From contig JAUMIR010000014.1 of the NCBI GenBank assembly GCA_030847615.1, forward strand, positions 17,088,501 to 17,152,500: a stretch of DNA of 64,000 nucleotides, given 5' to 3'. The DNA comes from Gambelia wislizenii. Its lineage: Eukaryota > Chordata > Lepidosauria > Squamata > Crotaphytidae. The notes below the pieces were generated by a model. That model saw only the letters and a list, made by a program, of their open reading frames with translations. It made no database searches and had not been told where the DNA came from. Each line of letters opens with the position of its first letter. Position 1 is the first letter of the stretch. A program made the translations under genes and the position numbers. This document shows positions 1 to 9,630 of this stretch, in pieces.

Positions 1-605
1 CTGGCTCAAACTCACCACCTTGTTATGCAGCAGAGCCAACCAGCTTAGATCAGAGGTTAATGCTTTCCTTCAAAGCAGCAGAGTTTCAGAGAATAGGCTG
101 AAGATCCTGACAAACTCTCCAAGCCTTCTCACTCTTCTCCAGGTGTCTCCAAAATGTTTCCAGGATTCACTCAGGCAACTCAGTAGTTTTATATAAAACC
201 TACTTTATTCTTCTATATAAATATACTATATGGTCAACAAATCACAATCTCTATACACTACACCACCTCTACTCCACAATATCTCCAACTCTACTCAACC
301 ACACTACATTGGCAAACATTGCAATTTTATAGCCATTGTTTATCACCCAGTGGGTGTGTACTTCCATTCTGATTGGTCCACATAGTTCCATCCATGCTTA
401 AGACCAACCCATGTATTTCAACATTTCACCTTGTACACTTAATGATTCTCAGGTGTTTCCAATCTGCATTCAGTACCTCTGTCCTTGGCTCTCAGGCCTT
501 CTAGATTACATTAGCAGTTTCACCTGTGTAGCCCCATAATTGCTCTTGCTTAGTCATTGTGACTTTCACATACATATTTTATTTCTTTCACTGTATGTCC
601 CATGT
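1..605 (-). mobile_element. LTR-like retroelement end, antisense, partial
   Basis: Read on the minus strand, this stretch has the layout of an LTR: a CCAAT box (complement of ATTGGT near 371-376), a TATA-like CTATAAAATTGC (321-332), and an AATAAA polyadenylation signal (204-209) about 120 bp further on, followed by a U5-like tail running off the window. No coding part, primer-binding site or second LTR is visible. Gypsy-type versus endogenous retrovirus cannot be decided. It could be a solo LTR. Confidence 0.45.
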
Positions 606-668
606 TGCATTTTCCTTAACATGAAAGATCTGATTAGGAGGGCTTTAAAGAGACAGTATTCATGAGGG

Positions 669-1080
669 ATTAGACTTTATTTATAATTTTTAATGTTTTT
701 AATTTAATTGGGTATTTATACCCTGCCCTTCAGCCACAATGGCTATCAGAGTGTGAAGTGGAAGGCTTTCACGGCCGGCATCCATAGATTTTCCTTGGGT
801 TTTCCCCCGGGCTGTGAGGCCGTATTCTGGAAGAGTTTCTTTCCAACATTTCGCCTGCATCTGTGGCTGGCATCTTCAGAGAATCATCTTCATTCTCTGA
901 AGATGCCAGCCACAGATGCAGGCGAACCATCAGAAAGAAACTATCCCAGAACACGGCCTCATAGCCCGGAAAAAAACCAAGGAAAATCTATAGCTATCAC
1001 AGCGGCTTACAAATTGTTTTAAGCAGTAGCAATTTACACACCTACACTGCATTAAGCAGTTTCCAATGTGTGTTAGACTA
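669..1080 (-). mobile_element. tRNA-derived SINE (family S1), 3' part, split
   Basis: Pieces 669-751 and 1001-1080 match the 3' half of the complete S1 copy at 62729-63002 in reverse orientation (cagccacaa..ggctatcagag..cggcttacaaatt). The copy is interrupted at the GCTATCAGAG site by a Penelope-like insertion. Confidence 0.7.
752..992. mobile_element. Penelope-like element fragment in snap-back (inverted) form
   Basis: Two arms of about 100 bp are near-perfect inverted repeats centred near 880; the core is GGCATCTTCAGAGAAT, a short loop, then its complement. The arm sequence (GGCTTTCACGGCCGGCATCC ... CTGTGGCTGGCATCTTCAG) is the terminal repeat I know from vertebrate Penelope-like elements. 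It is flanked by a 10-bp target duplication with one mismatch, GCTATCAGAG (742-751) and GCTATCACAG (993-1002), inside an S1 SINE. Short ORFs on both strands are shadows of the palindrome. Confidence 0.7.
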
Positions 1081-1349
1081 GACGGCCCTTGTGGTCTCTT
1101 CCAAGTCTATGTTTTTATGATTCTATGATTATAGCTAAGTACAATGTCAATATTCATAAGAAAAACACATATGAACATGGGAATGGAGGGAGTGACACTT
1201 CTAAAGACCCAGCCTTGGAATGGCATAGCATAAATCACCACATGCAGACTCATATGGTAACTGCGCAGCTCTTATGCGTTGAATGGCCGCATTGCTCAAC
1301 TGAAGCAAGACACTGAATGTGGAACTGAACGCTTAGCTAAATGAGCATT

Positions 1350-1440
1350 GCAATCTCAGCCTTAAGAAAGAAATCTTGCCAAGAAAAACCCTGTGATAGG
1401 TTCACTTTAGGGTCACCATAAGTTGGAAAGGAGGGCACCT
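1350..1440 (+). mobile_element. ACA-like SINE / Bov-B-type 3' end fragment
   Basis: The string tcttgccaagaaaaaccc, then gataggttc and gggtcaccataagttgg, is the 3' end shared by ACA-type lizard SINEs and their Bov-B partner. Only the tail half is present. Confidence 0.6.
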
Positions 1441-1744
1441 CCAGACTGACTGAAAAGTCCCAGATTTTGCACCTGTTTTTTCCCCCCAATTTTATACAGA
1501 GCTAAAATAAACTAATCTGGGGAGCTGGTATAAAAGGTCTCTTATCATTACTGGGAGTCAAAAAGAAATATTCTGGGATAAACAAAACATTACGGATCTC
1601 TAAATCTCTAAAATAAAATCTCTAAAATAAAATCCGAAAGAACTGGAACAAAGTCTGGCACTCTGTGGTCTTTTTGTAACACCACAACAGCACGGTAATC
1701 CCATAAAATATGTTTTAACCGGAGTTTTGAATCAGTGAATCTGC
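1441..1744. other. No recognisable feature
   Basis: AT-rich sequence with a short local duplication of TCTAAAATAAAATC near 1605-1633. No coding, RNA or repeat family recognised. Confidence 0.5.
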
Positions 1745-1925
1745 AAGGTGTGTGTGGATGTGTGCGCGCGTACACACCTTTAAGTTGCCTGTCGACTTAT
1801 GGTAACCCCATGTATTTCACATGGTTTTCTTAGACAAGGAATACTCAGAGGTTTTGCCAGTTCCTTCCTCTGAAATATAGCTTACAGCACCTGGTGTTCG
1901 TTGGTGGCCTCCCATCTATGACTTT
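1745..1925 (-). mobile_element. 5S-derived SINE (5S-Sauria type), partial
   Basis: Contains the body CTGTCGACTTATGGTAACC ... GCCAGTTCCTTCCTCTGAAA ... cctcccatct, as in the fuller copies at 6697-7165. Only the beginning of the 5S head (complement of GATGGGAG) remains at the right end; the (GT)n-like tail is on the left. Confidence 0.65.
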
Positions 1926-2189
1926 TTTTCTAAATTTTTCAATTTTTTCCCCATCTCTATGTGTAACCCCCAAATGGGTGGGAAAGTACAATGGACTGTA
2001 CTTACTAGTTGAGTTCAGAAAGACAGAGAGAGCTGGGAGGAGCTGGAGTTGCCAAGGCTCAAGAGAAGCCCTGTTTCACCTTGAATAAGGGAATGGGATT
2101 TTCAGTGACATATTTAGCAGGAACAAAAGTGTAAGTTCTTTGTAGTGGAACTTCTCTACTACAGTATATCTTTTTTAGAAAAAAATCTT

Positions 2190-2438
2190 TCGGGCAATGG
2201 GCTCAAACTCCAGGAAAAGAGATTCCACCTAAACATTAGGAAGAACTTCCTGACAGTAAGAGCTGTTTGAAAGTGGAATGCAGTGCCTCGGAGGGTGGAG
2301 GAGTCTCCTTCTTTGGAGGTTTTTAAACAGAGGCTGGATGGCCATCTGTTGGATATGCTTTGATTGTTTATTCCTGAATGGCAGAAGGGGGTTGGACTGG
2401 ATGGCCCTTGGGGTCTCTTCCAACTCTATTATTCTATA
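2190..2438 (+). mobile_element. CR1 LINE 3' end (copy 1 of a tandem pair)
   Basis: Encodes the degraded C-terminus of CR1 ORF2 ([19 protein letters not shown]) followed by the short 3' UTR (GGTTGGACTGGATGGCCC, TTCCAACTCTA) and the terminal octamer ATTCTATA. 5' truncated. Joined directly to a second CR1 end. Confidence 0.85.
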
Positions 2439-2627
2439 GAGTGCACTGCCTGGGAGTGTGTTGGAGTCTCCTACTTTGGAGGTCTTTAAACAGAGGCTGG
2501 ATGGCCATCTGTTGGGTATGCTTTGATTGTTTATTCCTGCATGGCAAGGGGTTGGACTGGATGGCCAGCTTCCATCTACTGGATGGCCATCTACTGGATG
2601 GTATCTTCCAGCTCTATGATTCTATTA
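2439..2627 (+). mobile_element. CR1 LINE 3' end (copy 2 of a tandem pair)
   Basis: Starts abruptly at GAGTGCACTGCCTGGG, an internal CR1 position, right after the terminal octamer of the preceding copy, and runs to its own ATGATTCTATT end. Contains a small local duplication of CTGGATGGCC (2556-2600). Confidence 0.8.
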
Positions 2628-2639
2628 AATAAAGTTGCA

Positions 2640-3190
2640 TCTAAATGTTCATCAGCGCCGTCTACGCACAATCCTAAATATACACTGGACTATGTGATGA
2701 ACGTTGCTGTCCTTGAGCAAGCAGGGATCACCAGCATTGAGGCCATGATACTGAGAACACAGCTGCGCTGGGCAGGGCACGTTTCTAGGATGGAGGACCA
2801 TCACCTCCCCAAAATAGTACTCTACGGTGAACTCACCATGGGTCAGAACTCACCATAAGAGGGGCGCTCCAAAAAAGCGATACAAGGACTCCCTGAAACA
2901 ACATCTCAGGCTCGGCCAAATTGATCCCCAACAATGGTCTGCCCTGGCCTCACATCAGGAGGCATGGAGACACACTATCCACAATGCTGCAGCCTTATTT
3001 GAGAACTCACGCCGAACAAGTCTTGAAGAGAAACAACAACGCAGAAAGAATCACAACCAGAAACATCACCCAAGGAGACCTTCTGCTGTGCTTTCTGCAA
3101 CCGGACTTGTTTATCTCGGATTGGCCTTTTCAGTCATCAGCGTGCTTGCAGAAAGTGCGGGATGAGTCCTTCCTGAATCTTCATTTGTGA
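2640..3190 (+). pseudogene. LINE ORF2 C-terminus with C2H2-like finger (clade unassigned)
   Basis: Frame-shifted remains of a LINE polyprotein end. One frame reads ILRTQLRWAGHVSRMEDHHL (about 2740-2815), the next reads PKKRYKDSLKQHLRLGQIDP (about 2868-2930), and a third frame from 3087 gives CAFCNRTCLSRIGLFSHQRAC, a C-x2-C ... H-x-x-x-C finger ending at TGA 3173. That LRWAGHVSRM plus finger architecture is seen in several non-LTR retrotransposons; I cannot place the clade. At least two frameshifts, so inactive. Confidence 0.65.
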
Positions 3191-3399
3191 AGAAAAACCA
3201 GATACTGTGCAGCAAAGGCAAAAAAACTCACAGGCAAAATCAAACCCTGCATTAGCATTGATATTTATTGGATGCATGGAATTTCTGGGATGGTGCATCT
3301 GTGTTCAATTGTTATTGCTAATCCCACCTTTCCCCCCAAATTAGGACAGCTACAAATATACCAAAACTGAACATTAAAATGCAATTAAACTATTTACAG
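3191..3399. other. No recognisable feature
   Basis: Short gap between the LINE end and a Tigger-like MITE. Nothing recognised. Confidence 0.4.
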
Positions 3400-3401
3400 T
3401 A

Positions 3402-3654
3402 CAGTCAGAGCCCTGTATCTGTGAAACTAATATCCACGGTTTAATTATTTGCAGGATACCGAATAGGGACACATACCATAGAGTCGCACTGGAAAATGCC
3501 TAGAGATGTGTCCTCTCTAGGTTTTCCAACACAACTCTGTGGTATGCTTTTACCAGAGGTCCTTTAGTTTAATAGGGTTTGCTGTTGTCTGCAGTTTCCA
3601 GGATCTGGGGTAAGTCCTGGAACCAAACACCCTGCAGATACACAGGTCCGACTG
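3402..3654. mobile_element. Tigger-like MITE, type A
   Basis: Terminal inverted repeats CAGTCAGAGCCCTGTATCTG and (complement of right end) CAGTCGGACCTGTGTATCTG, flanked by TA on both sides (3400-3401, 3655-3656) as expected of pogo/Tigger transposition. The interior carries the palindromic AATGCCTAGAGA / TCTCTAGG motif shared with other type A copies. Confidence 0.75.
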
Positions 3655-3803
3655 TATTAAAACAATTCAAACCTACATTTAATGCTACTTTTAATAGCAT
3701 TAAAAAGAGTTTAAAATATTGCATCTTCAGCCCATTCTTTAAAAGAAACTTTTTTAAAAAAATCCTGTTGGAATAGAAAGGTCTTTGCCTGCTGACAGAA
3801 GGA

Positions 3804-4004
3804 TAGAATCATAGAATCAGAGTCATAGAGTTGGAAGAGACCCCAAGGGCCATCTAGTCCAACCCCCTCCCAGGCAGGAATATACAATCAAAGCATTCCT
3901 GACAGATGGCCATCCAGCCTCTGCTTAAAAACCTTCAAAGAGATTCCACCACACTCCCAGGCAGTGTATGCCACTTCCAAACAGTTCTTACTGATAGCAA
4001 GAAG
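3804..4004 (-). mobile_element. CR1 LINE 3' end
   Basis: Begins with ATAGAATCATAGAATCAGAG (complement of ATTCTATG octamers), then GAGTTGGAAGAGACCCC and GGCCATCTAGTCCAACCCCC. About 200 bp, 5' truncated, lying against an L2 fragment. Confidence 0.85.
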
Positions 4005-4545
4005 GCTGTTGTGGCCTCCCTGGGGAGTTCCAGAATTTAGGGGCAACTACCGAGAAGGTCCTGTCTTGCATCCCCACCAACAGGCCTGGTTTAAGGCACC
4101 AGCGGTGTCAGCATCCACAGGGGGCCCCATCATTGTGGGGGGCCCTGTAGTAACCCTCCTTCTGCAAAAACATTATTAGTCACAATCTGAATATCCTGTA
4201 CTGTGAATAGCTTAGGTTGAGTTAGGTTACATTGACCTGAGATAAACATATGGGACCCCCAAAATAAAGCATTGCAGGGCCCCAGCAAATTCCTTAAACT
4301 GGTCTTGCCCACCAACTGTGCTTGCGACAATGGTGAGACTGAGAGAAAGGCTTCTCCTGGTGATCTCAGGACCTGGGCCAGCTCAGATACGGAGATACAG
4401 CCTGCCAGATAGCCTGGACCTGTGCTATATAGGGCTTTTTTGGGTGATAACCAGCACTTTGAATTGTGCTCAGAAAGAAACCAGCAGCCAGTTGAGCTGT
4501 TGTAACAGGGGAGCATAATGGTCCCTGTAACCTCCTCCGGTTATC
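4005..4545 (-). pseudogene. L2-like LINE ORF2 C-terminus, split by a MITE
   Basis: The minus strand gives TGPGYLAGCISVSELAQVLR followed by SPGEAFLSVSPLSQAQLVG, the GPGYL..LRS..G.LLSVP..SQA.LVGT pattern of the L2 C-terminal domain. Pieces 4005-4080 and 4316-4545 are separated by an hAT MITE. Stops and shifts make it a fossil. Confidence 0.7.
4081..4307. mobile_element. hAT-like MITE with exact 8-bp target duplication
   Basis: A 227-bp element with ends CAGGCCTGGTTTAAGG and complement CAAGACCAGTTTAAGG. The flanks are an exact 8-bp duplication, CCCACCAA (4073-4080 and 4308-4315), the length diagnostic of hAT transposases. The L2 sequence resumes at once across the duplication. A relative lies at 60506-60765. 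Confidence 0.85.
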
Positions 4546-4645
4546 CCAGTTAATATCTAATTTGCTGTCTTGTTGCTAAAATATATATCGGGACTGAAAC
4601 TGCAATTGTGTTTGCAATATTCAATAGGACCCAGAAAGTGGTGTA

Positions 4646-4880
4646 CAGTTGTCCCTTCATATTTGCTGGAGTTTGGTTCCAGGAACCCCCATGGATACCA
4701 AAATCCATGAATACTGTACTCAAGTTCTGTGATATGCAATGGCATAGTAAAATAGTTTCCCTTCTATAAGATGGCAAAATAAAGGTATGCTCTTTGGATT
4801 ATTATTTTTTAAAGAATATTTTCAAGCCGTGGATATTTAAACTCATGGATACCAAATCCGTGGATACAGAGGGACAAGTG
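4646..4880. mobile_element. Tigger-like MITE, type B
   Basis: Ends CAGTTGTCCCTTCATATTTG and complement CACTTGTCCCTCTGTATCCA, flanked by TA (4644-4645, 4881-4882). Interior is AT-rich with AAAATCCATGAATACTG-type inverted motifs. Same family as 15434, 39118, 55705 and 62532. Confidence 0.75.
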
Positions 4881-4882
4881 TA

Positions 4883-5445
4883 CATGGTCTAGGATTTATA
4901 ATCCAATTCATCGGGAAGGGACCAAGCTGGGGAAGTGAGGCCTATCACTTCCCATCCATCCACCAGACATGCAATTGCTCTTCTGTTCCTGAGCCACCCC
5001 CACCCGCCCCCCGACTTTACGGGAAACGCTTTTGTTTGGTCGGGTTTTCTGTTCTCCTTTGAACGCTCCAGGGTTGCTTTTCACCTCCCTCGCTAACCAC
5101 CGCCTGCCGGTGTGGCGTGCCTCCTTTCTCTCGTGCGATTAACTAGATCCATCTGTGGGACCAAAGGAGAGCAGGAGTTTGTGCTTCAGGGCTGTTAAAA
5201 ATTCCACTGTAAAGACTGGAGAGGTGGTGGTGGGGAGATGTGGGGCTTAGTGAGGCCGGTTGGCGAGGGGAGTGATTAGTGGGCTCTTGCAAACCCACAG
5301 GCTGTTTGTATAAACTGGTCTGGGGTCTTCACTGCAGGAAACCAACTGAGTCCACTTTGGCCCCCAAACTCAACCCAAGGGGGCTTACATCTCTTAGTCC
5401 AGACGTGTGAATTGGCTACTGCTGAACATGGAGACCCTGGAGACC
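4883..5445. other. No recognisable feature
   Basis: About 560 bp of moderately GC-rich sequence without a convincing ORF, repeat or splice-bounded exon. It could be ordinary unique host sequence. Confidence 0.4.
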
Positions 5446-5545
5446 TTATCACACTTACACTGTTATAGCGCTATTATTCCACTTTAACTGCTCTGGCTGC
5501 CTCCTGTGCAATCCTGGGATTTGCAGTTTAGGCAGGAACATTGAG

Positions 5546-6143
5546 GTCCCATCTACACAAAAGGTAAAAAAATCCATGCAGGGGGTAAAAATTAAAAAAG
5601 GCAGGCATTCAAATGCGTACGACCTGCCTACAAAGCTAAACTGCTCCCTAAACGCCGTACAACCCACTAGCCAACTGGCCGCAGTGAGCAATCTACCCGA
5701 TGGTTTTAAATCTCTCGCTGCCTTTTTAAAATTTATTTTAAAATCTCCCTGTGGTGTAGACAGTCCTTATTATGTCTTTACAGCATAAAAATGAAAAAAA
5801 AAATGTTTAAATCGCCATTTGACAGACTTGCTGGACACTTGTGTAGCCGGGAATCCAACATGGCGGCCGCTGCCGATTCCCTCTTTGCTAGCCCTGCCCC
5901 CTCTGCTCAGCCAGCCAATCAGATTACATTGTTCATATCTGTTTGAACAGGGGTGTACAAATGGTTGCTTGTTCAATAATTGTACGGTTTTTCCTGCGAG
6001 ATCTGGATGAAGCCCCGAATGCGCCACTCATGGACTTTAGGGTGAGTTTTGCCACCCCCACCCCCCGAATGACTCGTGTGTGTTCGAATGGCCGTGTGTA
6101 CAGATCATCGATCTTTCGGATTTTTTTTGTCATATAGACAGCA
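5546..6143. mobile_element. Non-autonomous hAT-like element, family E copy 1
   Basis: About 600 bp. Left end CCATCTACACAAAAGG and complement of right end GCTGTCTATATGACAAAA form imperfect terminal repeats of the GTCTAYAY type. Aligns along its length with 40161-40830: AAAAGGCAGGCATTC, AACCCACTAGCCAACTGGCC, the CCAACATGG core, CAGCCAATCAGATTAC, and GATGAAGCCCC. No transposase is encoded. It sits inside a family D MITE. Confidence 0.7.
5855..5919. promoter_or_regulatory. YY1-like site plus CCAAT box inside element E1
   Basis: CCAACATGGCGGCC (5855-5868) matches the YY1 consensus AANATGGCGGC. A CCCTGCCCCCTC GC-like stretch follows, then a CCAAT pentamer in AGCCAATCAG (5915-5919), an NF-Y-type site. 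The same order is kept in the other E copies. Function is inferred only from motifs. Confidence 0.45.
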
Positions 6144-6485
6144 CCTTAGCATTCTCAGCCGGAAGGCTCTTAGGCTTCACTAAACTACAAACCCCAGAAT
6201 GCCACAGGAGATAGCCATAGCAGTTAAAGTGGGATCATAGTGCTATAACAGTGTAGTGTCACACACCACAGCTAGAGCGCTTTGATTCCACGCCATGGCT
6301 GCAACCTATGGAATTAGACCATGGCATTTTATACAAAGAACAATTTCATACTGTATAGAATTTTTATTAATTCTAACTCAACTACATTCTAACTCAACTA
6401 ATTCTAATTCAACTACAGTAGGTAATATTATGTGAGCTCATATTACATGGGTTTGGTTATACATGACCAAAAATATATATTATCT

Positions 6486-6600
6486 CTCTAGGTATTTCTA
6501 GGTCCTCCAGTGAGATTAGGTCCTCCAGTGAGATTCTATGGTATGCTTCTACTGGAGTCACACTGGAAGACCTAGAAAATGCCTAGAGAGAACACTTCAT
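6486..6600. mobile_element. Tigger type A/C MITE internal remnant
   Basis: Contains TTTCTAGGTCCTCCAGTG and its complement-like GACCTAGAAAATGCCTAGAG, the interior palindrome of the type A and C MITEs, with a local 20-bp duplication near 6500-6535. Ends missing. Confidence 0.55.
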
Positions 6601-6694
6601 TGTTCATTTTGGGTTTAAAAAAAGGGTTCCAAATTATACATGTTTTTTTCTGTGCAAAGGGTCCAAGAATGGATTCTTCACATTATATGCAGGC

Positions 6695-6696
<2 letters not shown>

Positions 6697-6725
<29 letters not shown>

Positions 6726-6930
6726 CCTTCAAGTCACCTGTGGACTTATGGCGACTCCCATGAATTTTTCATAGGGTTTTCTTAGACAAGGAATATTCAG
6801 AGGTGACTTTGCCTGTTCTTTCCTCTGATATATAGCCTACAGCACCTGGTATTCATTGGTGGTTCCCCATTCAAGTACTAACCAGGGCTGACCCTGCTTA
6901 GCTTCCAAGGTCAGGCAGGATCGAGTGCCT
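6697..6930 (-). mobile_element. 5S-derived SINE (5S-Sauria type), first of a pair
   Basis: The right part (about 6862-6920) is the complement of the internal promoter region of 5S rRNA: CAAGTACTAACCAGGGCTGA, CCCTGCTTAGCTTCCAAGG. The body (TTCCTCTGATATATAGCC) and a (GT)n-flanked tail (6696-6724) lie to the left. Confidence 0.8.
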
Positions 6931-7165
6931 GTGTGTGTGTCTGTCTGTTCCTTTCTTTGTCTGTCGACTTATGGCGACTCCATGAATTTTTCATAGCGTT
7001 TTCTTAGGCAATGAATATTCAGAGGTGGTTTTGCCAGTTCCTTCCTCTGAAATAGAGCCTGCAGCACTTGGGATCCATTGGTGGTCTCCCATCCAAGTAC
7101 TAACCAAGGCTAACCCTGCTTAGTTTCCAAGATCAGACAGGATTTGTTGTCTTTAGGGTATTTAG
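6931..7165 (-). mobile_element. 5S-derived SINE (5S-Sauria type), second of a pair
   Basis: Same organisation as the preceding copy and same orientation. The 5S-like head (CCCATCCAAGTACTAACC, CCTGCTTAGTTTCCAAGATC) is at about 7086-7140. Head-to-tail placement suggests insertion into the GT-rich tail or a local duplication. Confidence 0.8.
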
Positions 7166-7365
7166 GACCTTCTATCCAGATGTTTTTTATATTATGAATT
7201 TTAAAGTATACACTGATGGTTTAAATATGTATTGGTTTATTATGCTCTTATATGTTATGTGTTTTTAAATGACGCTGTGTGTTGTACAGTATTTTAATCT
7301 GTTGCTGTTCCCTGACTTGATTTATGGGGAGAGGCAGGTAACAACAACAACAACAACAACAACAC
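7166..7365 (+). mobile_element. Probable LINE 3' tail ending in (AAC)n
   Basis: T-rich stretch ending GGGGAGAGGCAGGTAACAAC then (AAC)n (7340-7363), like the 3' ends of L2-type copies. No coding portion. Confidence 0.4.
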
Positions 7366-7417
7366 TTATATGCAGGCCTACTGTACATAAAAAAGAAGAA
7401 ACAACAACACACACACA

Positions 7418-8100
7418 ATACGTGGAAATGGACAGAAGCACTGACAACCAAAGAATGGAGGGTTAAGGTTGTAGAGTTAGCCCAAATTGCCAAATTAACA
7501 TAGGTATTATAGGATAAACCAATTGATTCGTTCTTGAAAGTTTGGAAACCATTTATGGGTTGTTGTTTTTTGAGCAAGACGATTATTAACGATGTAACAA
7601 TTTGCGAGTTTGGTTCTCAATAACCTTAGTAAGTTCATTTACTTAGATCTGTAATAGTAGATTTAATATATTGTTTCTTTGGGTGTTTGCTTTTCGTTAC
7701 AGTTTGGAATGGGGGATCATAGAATCATAATGTTGGAAGAGACCACAAAGGCCATCTAGTCCAACCCCATTCTGCCACGCAGGAAGACACGATCAAAGCA
7801 TTCCTGACAGATGGCCATCCTGCCTCTGTTTAAAAACCTCCTTTGAGTTATGGTTTCAGGCTTAGTTATTTAGTGTTTTCGGAGTTAGTATCAGTTAGTG
7901 TTTATTTAGTTTAATGTTTAGTCTAGTTACTGCTTACATTGTTACTTAAGTCATTGTTTTCTGGATGAGTAATATTAGTTTAGTTTTAATTTTGGTTTTA
8001 TAGATGTACAGTATGTATTGTATACAAGCACATTGTTATGTTCCTTTGTTTTTATGTAGTTTGCTTGTATTAAAATTAATAAAATAAAGCACAATTTACA
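7418..8100 (+). mobile_element. L1 LINE 3' end (ORF2 tip and 3' UTR), split by CR1
   Basis: Starts with a few codons of an ORF2 tip (GGACAGAAGCACTGACAACC) matched by the copy at 35.78 kb (TGGACTGAAGCACTG), followed by AT-rich 3' UTR ending ATTAATAAAATAAAGCAC. A CR1 piece (7716-7850) interrupts it. Confidence 0.5.
7716..7850 (-). mobile_element. CR1 LINE 3' end
   Basis: ATCATAGAATCATAATGTTG, GGCCATCTAGTCCAACCCC and CAAAGCATTCCTGACAGATG identify the complement of a CR1 3' end; about 135 bp, inserted in an L1 3' UTR. Confidence 0.85.
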
Positions 8101-8409
8101 TGTTGGCAAGCCAAAAACTAGTCCTCTTAAGCAACAACAACACCCCCAAATTGGCAAAAAATCCAAAACCCTCTTGTAACCACAATCATAAGTTGTGGCA
8201 GTGAGGGGGAAAGACAAACCCTGAAATTTTTCTTTCTCATTTGCAAGAATGAACTAAATGAAGGTTTCCATCTCTGCTTTACACAAAACGTCCAGTTATG
8301 GCACTGATTCTTTGTTTTTGTTTTGTTTTTTAAAAAACTGTTTTATTCTGCTTTTAAATGTGAGCGTGATCCTTGCTAGTGCTGCATTTTTGATTCACCT
8401 ATTTCTCAA

Positions 8410-9170
8410 GCTTGTCTATACAAGGCAAAAATAATAATAATGCAGATTGCTCCTTAGTAATGGCAATTTGCAACAGCTGCTATTTGTCGTAACAGTTTTT
8501 TGGGCAGATCGCAGGCATGCAAAGCTGTTTGTTGTGCAAACAGGCATGCCTGTGAATAAAGATGTCGGCCATGTGTGGATTACTCTTGTTTTTACGTACC
8601 TCAATTTGCTGCCACTGGACAGTATTCTTTAAAAAACACCATATCCAAGGTGCAAAAGAGCAAGCTTTCGCTTTAAGAAAAAAGCAAACTAAAAAAAAAG
8701 CTGTTTTATTGTCTTAGTGCTCCTTTGCTAAGGTGAACATCCAACATGGCAGCTCCAAGCACCACCACTGGACAGTTTTTAAAAAACATATCCAAGGTGC
8801 AAATGAGCAACCTTTTGCTTTAACAAAAAAGCATATTTTTAAAAAGCTGTTTTATCGCCTGAGTGCTCATTCGCTAAGGCAAAAATCCAACATGGCAGTT
8901 CTGGGCGCTTGCCTTGTTAGCAAGCTCTGCTCCCTGCCTGCACATTTCCAACCAATCATCTGCTCATATCAGGAAAGTGAATCAATTCAGTCGCTTGTCC
9001 CAATGAGCAGGAATGTGCATTCCCCTCGCTGTTTTTCAAAAAATACAGGAAAAGCTACGACGGCTTTTACCATGGAATATACTGTATGGTGTTTTGGGGG
9101 GGCCTCCTTCACAATACGGTGAATAGATGTGGGATCCCATTGGGACAGATCGTATTCTCCTCACATTCTG
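8410..9170. mobile_element. Non-autonomous hAT-like element, family E copy 2
   Basis: Left end GCTTGTCTATACAAGGC matches the E terminal repeat. Shares AAATCCAACATGGCAG, ACCAATCA, GAGCAGGAATGTGCATT and ATCCCATTGGGACA with copy 3 (36900-38632). A central block of about 152 bp is tandemly duplicated. The right end is not cleanly defined. Confidence 0.6.
8612..8910. repeat. 152-bp tandem duplication inside element E2
   Basis: CCACTGGACAG at 8612 recurs at 8764. Both units run through ATATCCAAGGTGCAAA, a poly-A-rich part, GCTGTTTTAT and ATCCAACATGGCAG, so the YY1-like core is doubled in this copy. Confidence 0.8.
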
Positions 9171-9244
9171 TGCGGAGTATTTTTGCCCCTTTACCCCCCT
9201 GCCCAATTCTTGTTTCTTTCTCTCTGTGTTTTATTGTAAATCAG

Positions 9245-9410
9245 AGGTAAATCAGAGGCTTAGGGAGCTGGGCATGCTTAGTCTGGAGAAGAGGAGGTTC
9301 AGAGGTGACATGATAGCCATGTTTAAATATCTGAAAGGATGTCATGTTGAAGATGGAGTAAGTTTGTTTTCTGCTGCTCCACAGACTAGGACATGGAAAA
9401 ATCGACTCAA
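9245..9410 (+). mobile_element. CR1 LINE internal ORF2 fragment
   Basis: Encodes LRELGMLSLEKRRFRGDMIA followed by [20 protein letters not shown] in one frame, the C-terminal region of CR1 ORF2. No 3' terminal octamers follow, so it is truncated at both sides. Confidence 0.8.
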
Positions 9411-9527
9411 AATGTCCAAAAACCACAGCACCTTGCTTCCCCTAACCTTCCAAAGCCCCCACCTCCACAAAACACAGAAAAAAGAAGATAAAATCACCTA
9501 CAATTTGCCAAAATGGCAGGTGGAAAT

Positions 9528-9630
9528 AATAGAACCATAGAGTTGGAAGAGACCCCAAGGGCCATCTAGTCCAACCCCCTGCCATGCAGGAATAAACAAT
9601 CAAAGCATTCCCGACAGATGGCCATGATGT
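9528..9630 (-). mobile_element. CR1 LINE 3' end
   Basis: GAACCATAGAGTTGGAAGAG, CCCCCTGCCATGCAGG and CAAAGCATTCCCGACAGATG. About 100 bp, one of the shortest CR1 ends in the window. Confidence 0.8.

Larger units (their letters stand above)
5446..6262. mobile_element. hAT-like MITE family D, split by element E1
   Basis: Outer pieces 5446-5545 and 6146-6262 carry the family D ends (ACACTGTTATAGCGC left; GCTATAACAGTGTAGTGT right) and subterminal CCACTTTAACTGCT. The uninterrupted copy at 16045-16252 confirms the layout. The interior is displaced by the E1 element. Confidence 0.65.

Noticed and set aside
6848..7145. 5S rRNA gene
   Set aside because: The 5S-like blocks are heads of SINEs with diverged 5' and 3' parts and SINE bodies; not 5S genes.
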